Shown here: piece after piece, positions 34,907 through 38,193 of the stretch
How the letters are laid out: the number at the start of each line of letters is the position of its first letter
Position numbering within the stretch: the first letter of the stretch is position 1
Assembly: GCA_030431985.1 (NCBI GenBank)
Contig: JAUIIB010000030.1
Location: forward strand, 1 to 38,193
DNA: 38,193 nt
Origin: Gammaproteobacteria bacterium
GTDB taxonomy: Bacteria > Pseudomonadota > Gammaproteobacteria > Burkholderiales > Nitrosomonadaceae
Direction: 5' to 3'
Made by a program: the position numbers and the translations under genes
Notes under the pieces: model-generated
The model's input: only the letters and a program-made list of their open reading frames with translations
What the model was told of the DNA's origin: nothing
Database searches by the model: none

Positions 34907-35381
34907 ATATATTTTCTCGTCTTATTTGTTGTTCCTGTTGTCGCCGTCCTCATTATTATTACGATGCTTGTTTACTTTGGGTGCCGTCATGAGTTATGCA
35001 CAACTCTGATTTCTTTTCATTCGTATATATCTTGTTGAGTGGCAATTTCATTGTCTTTCATCAAGGTTTTTAATTCCATTAAATCCGATAATGAAACATG
35101 TGACCAAATAAAGTGGTCAGTTTTGTGTATATCGAAGCACATTACGATGATATTAAGCGGTGTTCTGGTATTGATGATACGAGTCCGGTAAACTATGAAA
35201 AGTGTAGTGAAGAGTGAACGATAGCCTTGCCTTTTTAGGCATGTCATGTTTTTACCCTGTCTGTAAAATTTGCATCCATTTTTTCCTTGACGGCTCTATT
35301 GGGAAGTCAGGGATAAACTAAAGCGCATATTTGAGTAATCTGGAAAATAATTCGTGATTAACCCAATTAATAGGAGCCAAT
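34907..35381. other. Intergenic region of 475 bases
   Basis: No convincing regulatory element was found beyond the AGGAG ribosome binding site 5-6 bases before the ATG at 35382. A possible 76-codon minus-strand frame (35017-35247) is listed separately with low confidence. No clear intrinsic terminator was found. Confidence 0.5.
35017..35247 (-). CDS. Possible 76-residue hypothetical protein
   Basis: An open frame within an otherwise empty 475-base gap. The product starts MTCLKRQGYRSLFTTLFIVY and has an amphipathic C-terminal part (SDLMELKTLMKDNE). The ATG lacks a clear ribosome binding site, and no family is recognised. It could be a chance frame or a decayed gene. Confidence 0.25.
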   Translation of the reverse strand: MTCLKRQGYRSLFTTLFIVYRTRIINTRTPLNIIVMCFDIHKTDHFIWSHVSLSDLMELKTLMKDNEIATQQDIYE

Positions 35382-36410
35382 ATGTGGCTTACGATCAAGA
35401 AATTTATGTTCTTGGCAACTTTGATGTTTACATCCTGTGGGCTTGCGACGGCAGCGTCGATTAATACTGATAAAATTCTGGACAAATTAGGATTCTCTCA
35501 TACTGATAGAGCGGATATCATGAGGGGGGAATTTGTTACAAAAAAACCGAATACGACGAATAACCGGGAGTTGGCGGCTGCCTTTGCGTTTCACGTAAAA
35601 CTATCTGTCGACGAAATACGTAATGAAATTAAAAAGCATCCGCTGATCACAACGGATTCAAGAACTATTGAATGGTCACCAATCAGCGGAAGCGGTAGTC
35701 TGGAAGATTTCAAAACGCTCAGTTTAGCTCCTGACAAAAAAAAACGTGCTATGGCGTATTTAAGTGCCGAGCCTGGAAACACACTTAATTTAAATCAAAA
35801 AGAAATCGCTACTTTTAATGCGATACAAGTTCCATCTGGTGAATCTCCCGTAGCGCCTGTTACAGAGGCGGTGAAGAGACAGTTGTTTAAGCGATTTCAA
35901 GCATACCGGCAAGCGGGTCTATCAGGCATAACGCCTTATCAACGCCCTCATAGCGATACTTCGGTTGCGGTCTATTTAAGGCGGGCAACCGAAACTTTAT
36001 CGATGGTAAAAGCTACCATGCCCGATTTTTATAGGGTGCTTATCAATTATCCGAAAGACATTCCGAGTACGCTCAGTGAAGAATTCCTCTGGCACAATTA
36101 TGATGCGCATGGTGAGCCAGTATACATTTTGTCGCACTATCTTAAGATGGCCAACTCGGGTGTTTTTGTTATCGTGAAGCGTCAATTCTACGTGAGTGGT
36201 AGTTATAACGGTGGACAATCAATCAGCGCGCTTTTTCCAGTTGCTAACGGTAAAGAGACAGTTGTTTATCACGTTAACCGTATCTTTACAGACAAGCTGT
36301 CGGGTTTGGCTTCCACGCTGAAACAATCAATGGGTAATCAAATTATGATGAATCGCCTTAAGAATCTTTATCAAAAAAACCGAGCTAAGGCTGAGCAAAG
36401 AAAATATTAA
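35382..36410 (+). CDS. Secreted protein of unknown function
   Basis: A 342-residue exported protein with a good AGGAG site before the ATG. The signal peptide (MWLTIKKFMFLATLMFTSC, ending GLATAAS) contains a Cys but no proper lipobox. The mature part is about 315 residues, mixed alpha/beta. Visible blocks are DRADIMRGEFVTKK, LAAAFAFHVKL, RQAGLSGITPYQRP and SHYLKMANSGVFVIVKRQF, then YVSGSYNGGQS. No catalytic motif is apparent. The downstream L,D-transpeptidase gene starts 38 bases later, so co-transcription and an envelope role are possible. Confidence 0.8.
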   Translation: MWLTIKKFMFLATLMFTSCGLATAASINTDKILDKLGFSHTDRADIMRGEFVTKKPNTTNNRELAAAFAFHVKLSVDEIRNEIKKHPLITTDSRTIEWSPISGSGSLEDFKTLSLAPDKKKRAMAYLSAEPGNTLNLNQKEIATFNAIQVPSGESPVAPVTEAVKRQLFKRFQAYRQAGLSGITPYQRPHSDTSVAVYLRRATETLSMVKATMPDFYRVLINYPKDIPSTLSEEFLWHNYDAHGEPVYILSHYLKMANSGVFVIVKRQFYVSGSYNGGQSISALFPVANGKETVVYHVNRIFTDKLSGLASTLKQSMGNQIMMNRLKNLYQKNRAKAEQRKY

Positions 36411-36448
36411 TAATTAGCTGGTTAGTTGATTCTTTAAAGTGTCGAAAT

Positions 36449-38140
36449 ATGGCTATGCAACGTATCGATGTAACGATGCCAGATATTGATCTGCGTATGA
36501 ACTCTGTATTCACTTTTGTTGTTTTTATGATGTGGAGTTATGCCGCTTTTGCTGTCAATCCAGCCGTCAGTGAACGGTTATATGAAAAAATTGAGCAGTT
36601 ACACGCAACACATCATCTCGTTATCGGCGACAGCAAGATAATAGGCGTTAGAATTATTCATGATTTCTATTCCCGACGAAACTTTGAACCTGCTTGGAAT
36701 GATCACAGCAAAATTGAAGAATTGTTAGAGATTATTCGCGATAGCGCTGATGAGGGCTTGGATCCAGAAGATTATAGCTTATCCGATCTGGAAAATTTGC
36801 ATACTATTGCTAGTAAATCGACTGAGCAACTCGCCGATTTCGACATTCTTTTATCGGACAGTTTACTCAGACTGGGCTTCCAAAGCCGGTTTGGCAAAGT
36901 AGATCCCAATACGCTGGATCCAAACTGGAATTTTTCCCGTGATATCGAGGGTAAAGACCCGGCAATAATCATGCAAGCTGCGATCAATTCCGATTCTATA
37001 CGAGAATTTATTGACTCCACACTTCAGAGACAACCATTCTATCAGCGTTTCAAGACAGCTTTGATGAAATATAACAGTATAAAGGCGCAAGGTGGCTGGC
37101 CTGTAATACCGGAAGGGCAGGTGCTCAAGCCCGGCATGGATGATCAAAGGATGCTTCGATTAAGAGCGCGATTAAAAGTAACCGGTGATCTATCTGGAAG
37201 CACTGCAGATAATCAATTCTATTTCGACCAAGATCTAGAAAACGCTGTCACTCAATTTCAGCAGCGGCATGGGCTTGAAGCTGACGGCAAAGTCGGGCGC
37301 CAGACACTCGCAGCTATGAATACAAGCGTGGAAGAACGCATTAATCAAATCCGGGTTAATCTGGAACGCGCAAGATGGCTGCTAAAAGATTTGCAAGGTG
37401 ATTATATTGTCGTTAACATCGCCGGTTATCAGGCTTTTTTAATTCGTAATGGTGTAGAAGTCTGGCGTACTAAGGTTATGGTGGGAAAAACTTTCCGTCA
37501 AACACCAGTATTTAAGTCACAAATGAAGTATCTGGTTTTTAATCCAACATGGACTATCCCACCGGGAATTTTGCGCGCAGATATTTTGCCAAAAGCACGT
37601 AAAGACCCGGAATTTGTCAGAAAAAAAGGCTACCATGTACTAGATAGGCAGGGCAGAAGAGTTGATTACGATTCCATTGATTGGTCCCATGCATCTGTAA
37701 AAAACTTTCCTTACATTATCAGGCAGCCAGCTGGGCCAAGTAATGCACTTGGTCAGATAAAGTTTATTTTCCCCAATCATCACTTTGTTTTTCTTCACGA
37801 TACCAACCATCGGAGTTTATTTTCTCAGCCGGAACGCGCTTTCAGTTCCGGGTGCATTCGGGTGGAGCATCCATTAACGCTTGCCGAATTGATACTCAAT
37901 AATTCGAAGAAATGGAACCAAGAGAGCATTCAGAAAGCCATCCAAACAGGCAACACACGCACTGTACATCTGGAAAAACCATTGACCGTATTATTACTTT
38001 ACTGGACTTTTATGGTTGATGAAGACGGCACTATACGTTTTATGAAAGATATTTACCAACGTGATCAGAAAATACTTAATGCGCTACAGTCCGAATTCAT
38101 CCCTTCGGCACCGGAAAATTTGCCATCGGTATATCAGTAA
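36449..38140 (+). CDS. YcbB/LdtD-type L,D-transpeptidase
   Basis: A 563-residue periplasmic enzyme that forms 3-3 peptidoglycan cross-links. A signal or anchor segment is at about 18-36 (SVFTFVVFMMWSYAAFA); M17 could be the true start, giving a tidier signal peptide. An N-terminal scaffold domain (about 45-210) precedes a peptidoglycan-binding repeat (about 240-295: AVTQFQQRHGLEADGKVGRQ). The YkuD catalytic domain (about 315-500) has FLHDTNHRSLF and RAFSSGCIRVEHP, with the catalytic Cys in SGCIRVE and the His just before. The insertion between the sheets (PTWTIPPGILRADILPKARK) is YcbB-typical. YcbB-like enzymes make cells tolerant to beta-lactams when induced. Confidence 0.94.
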   Translation: MAMQRIDVTMPDIDLRMNSVFTFVVFMMWSYAAFAVNPAVSERLYEKIEQLHATHHLVIGDSKIIGVRIIHDFYSRRNFEPAWNDHSKIEELLEIIRDSADEGLDPEDYSLSDLENLHTIASKSTEQLADFDILLSDSLLRLGFQSRFGKVDPNTLDPNWNFSRDIEGKDPAIIMQAAINSDSIREFIDSTLQRQPFYQRFKTALMKYNSIKAQGGWPVIPEGQVLKPGMDDQRMLRLRARLKVTGDLSGSTADNQFYFDQDLENAVTQFQQRHGLEADGKVGRQTLAAMNTSVEERINQIRVNLERARWLLKDLQGDYIVVNIAGYQAFLIRNGVEVWRTKVMVGKTFRQTPVFKSQMKYLVFNPTWTIPPGILRADILPKARKDPEFVRKKGYHVLDRQGRRVDYDSIDWSHASVKNFPYIIRQPAGPSNALGQIKFIFPNHHFVFLHDTNHRSLFSQPERAFSSGCIRVEHPLTLAELILNNSKKWNQESIQKAIQTGNTRTVHLEKPLTVLLLYWTFMVDEDGTIRFMKDIYQRDQKILNALQSEFIPSAPENLPSVYQ

Positions 38141-38193
38141 CACTAACTTGGCAGTGTATGGTCGTTGATCACATCCTTTTATTGATTTAACTC

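Noticed and set aside
1..38193. CRISPR array, tRNA or rRNA genes, intact insertion sequence
   Set aside because: No regular repeat-spacer pattern, no cloverleaf-like segment, no rRNA sequence and no transposase frame was seen.

Overview
The window reads as a Proteobacterial chromosome segment of moderate, slightly AT-rich composition. The diderm envelope genes (TonB-dependent receptors, lipoproteins, an L,D-transpeptidase), ubiK, comM/yifB, the amgK-murU pair and pepP point to a beta- or gammaproteobacterium; the sequence alone does not fix the genus. No rRNA, tRNA, CRISPR array or intact insertion sequence was seen.

Layout. (1) 1-4623, minus strand: a hybrid histidine kinase overlaps a REC-PAS-GGDEF gene whose EAL domain is cut off; another gene begins just before the window edge. 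(2) 4815-8107: a small secreted protein is divergent from a TonB-dependent receptor. (3) 8231-16549, minus strand: a tight eight-gene operon encodes a secreted Ser/Gly-rich protein, a lipoprotein, two PEGA-domain membrane proteins (one with an FGE-like domain), a 48-residue membrane peptide, a TolQ/MotA/ExbB-type channel and two membrane-anchored von Willebrand A proteins. This is the best candidate for an undescribed system: it looks like an ion-driven stator whose B subunits carry vWA domains. (4) 16981-21350: a ZnuD-like receptor is flanked by two related secreted proteins that share a short C-terminal domain, which also occurs in the protein at 4815-5696. (5) 21351-22002: a gene-free stretch with a strong Fur-box match and several dyads. 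(6) 22003-29173: a zinc-starvation block with a LolD/MacB-like ABC transporter, a DUF3299 lipoprotein, two COG0523 GTPases, a second-copy-type HisI, a MerC-like protein, ZrgA (DUF2796) and DUF1826. Zur-like operators sit at 23982-24000 and inside a 44-bp palindrome at 29190-29233. (7) 29324-34906: housekeeping genes comM, ubiK, amgK, murU, pepP and a small membrane protein. (8) 35382-38140: a secreted protein of unknown function followed by a YcbB-type L,D-transpeptidase.

How the parts work together. Regions 4 and 6 form a coherent metal-acquisition picture: outer-membrane uptake (ZnuD-like), periplasmic zinc binding (ZrgA), inner-membrane ABC components, intracellular GTPase metallochaperones and a replacement zinc enzyme. 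Region 3 should span the envelope from inner-membrane channel to outer-membrane lipoprotein, but its output cannot be read from sequence. Region 7 supplies peptidoglycan recycling (AmgK/MurU), ubiquinone assembly and transformation-linked recombination.
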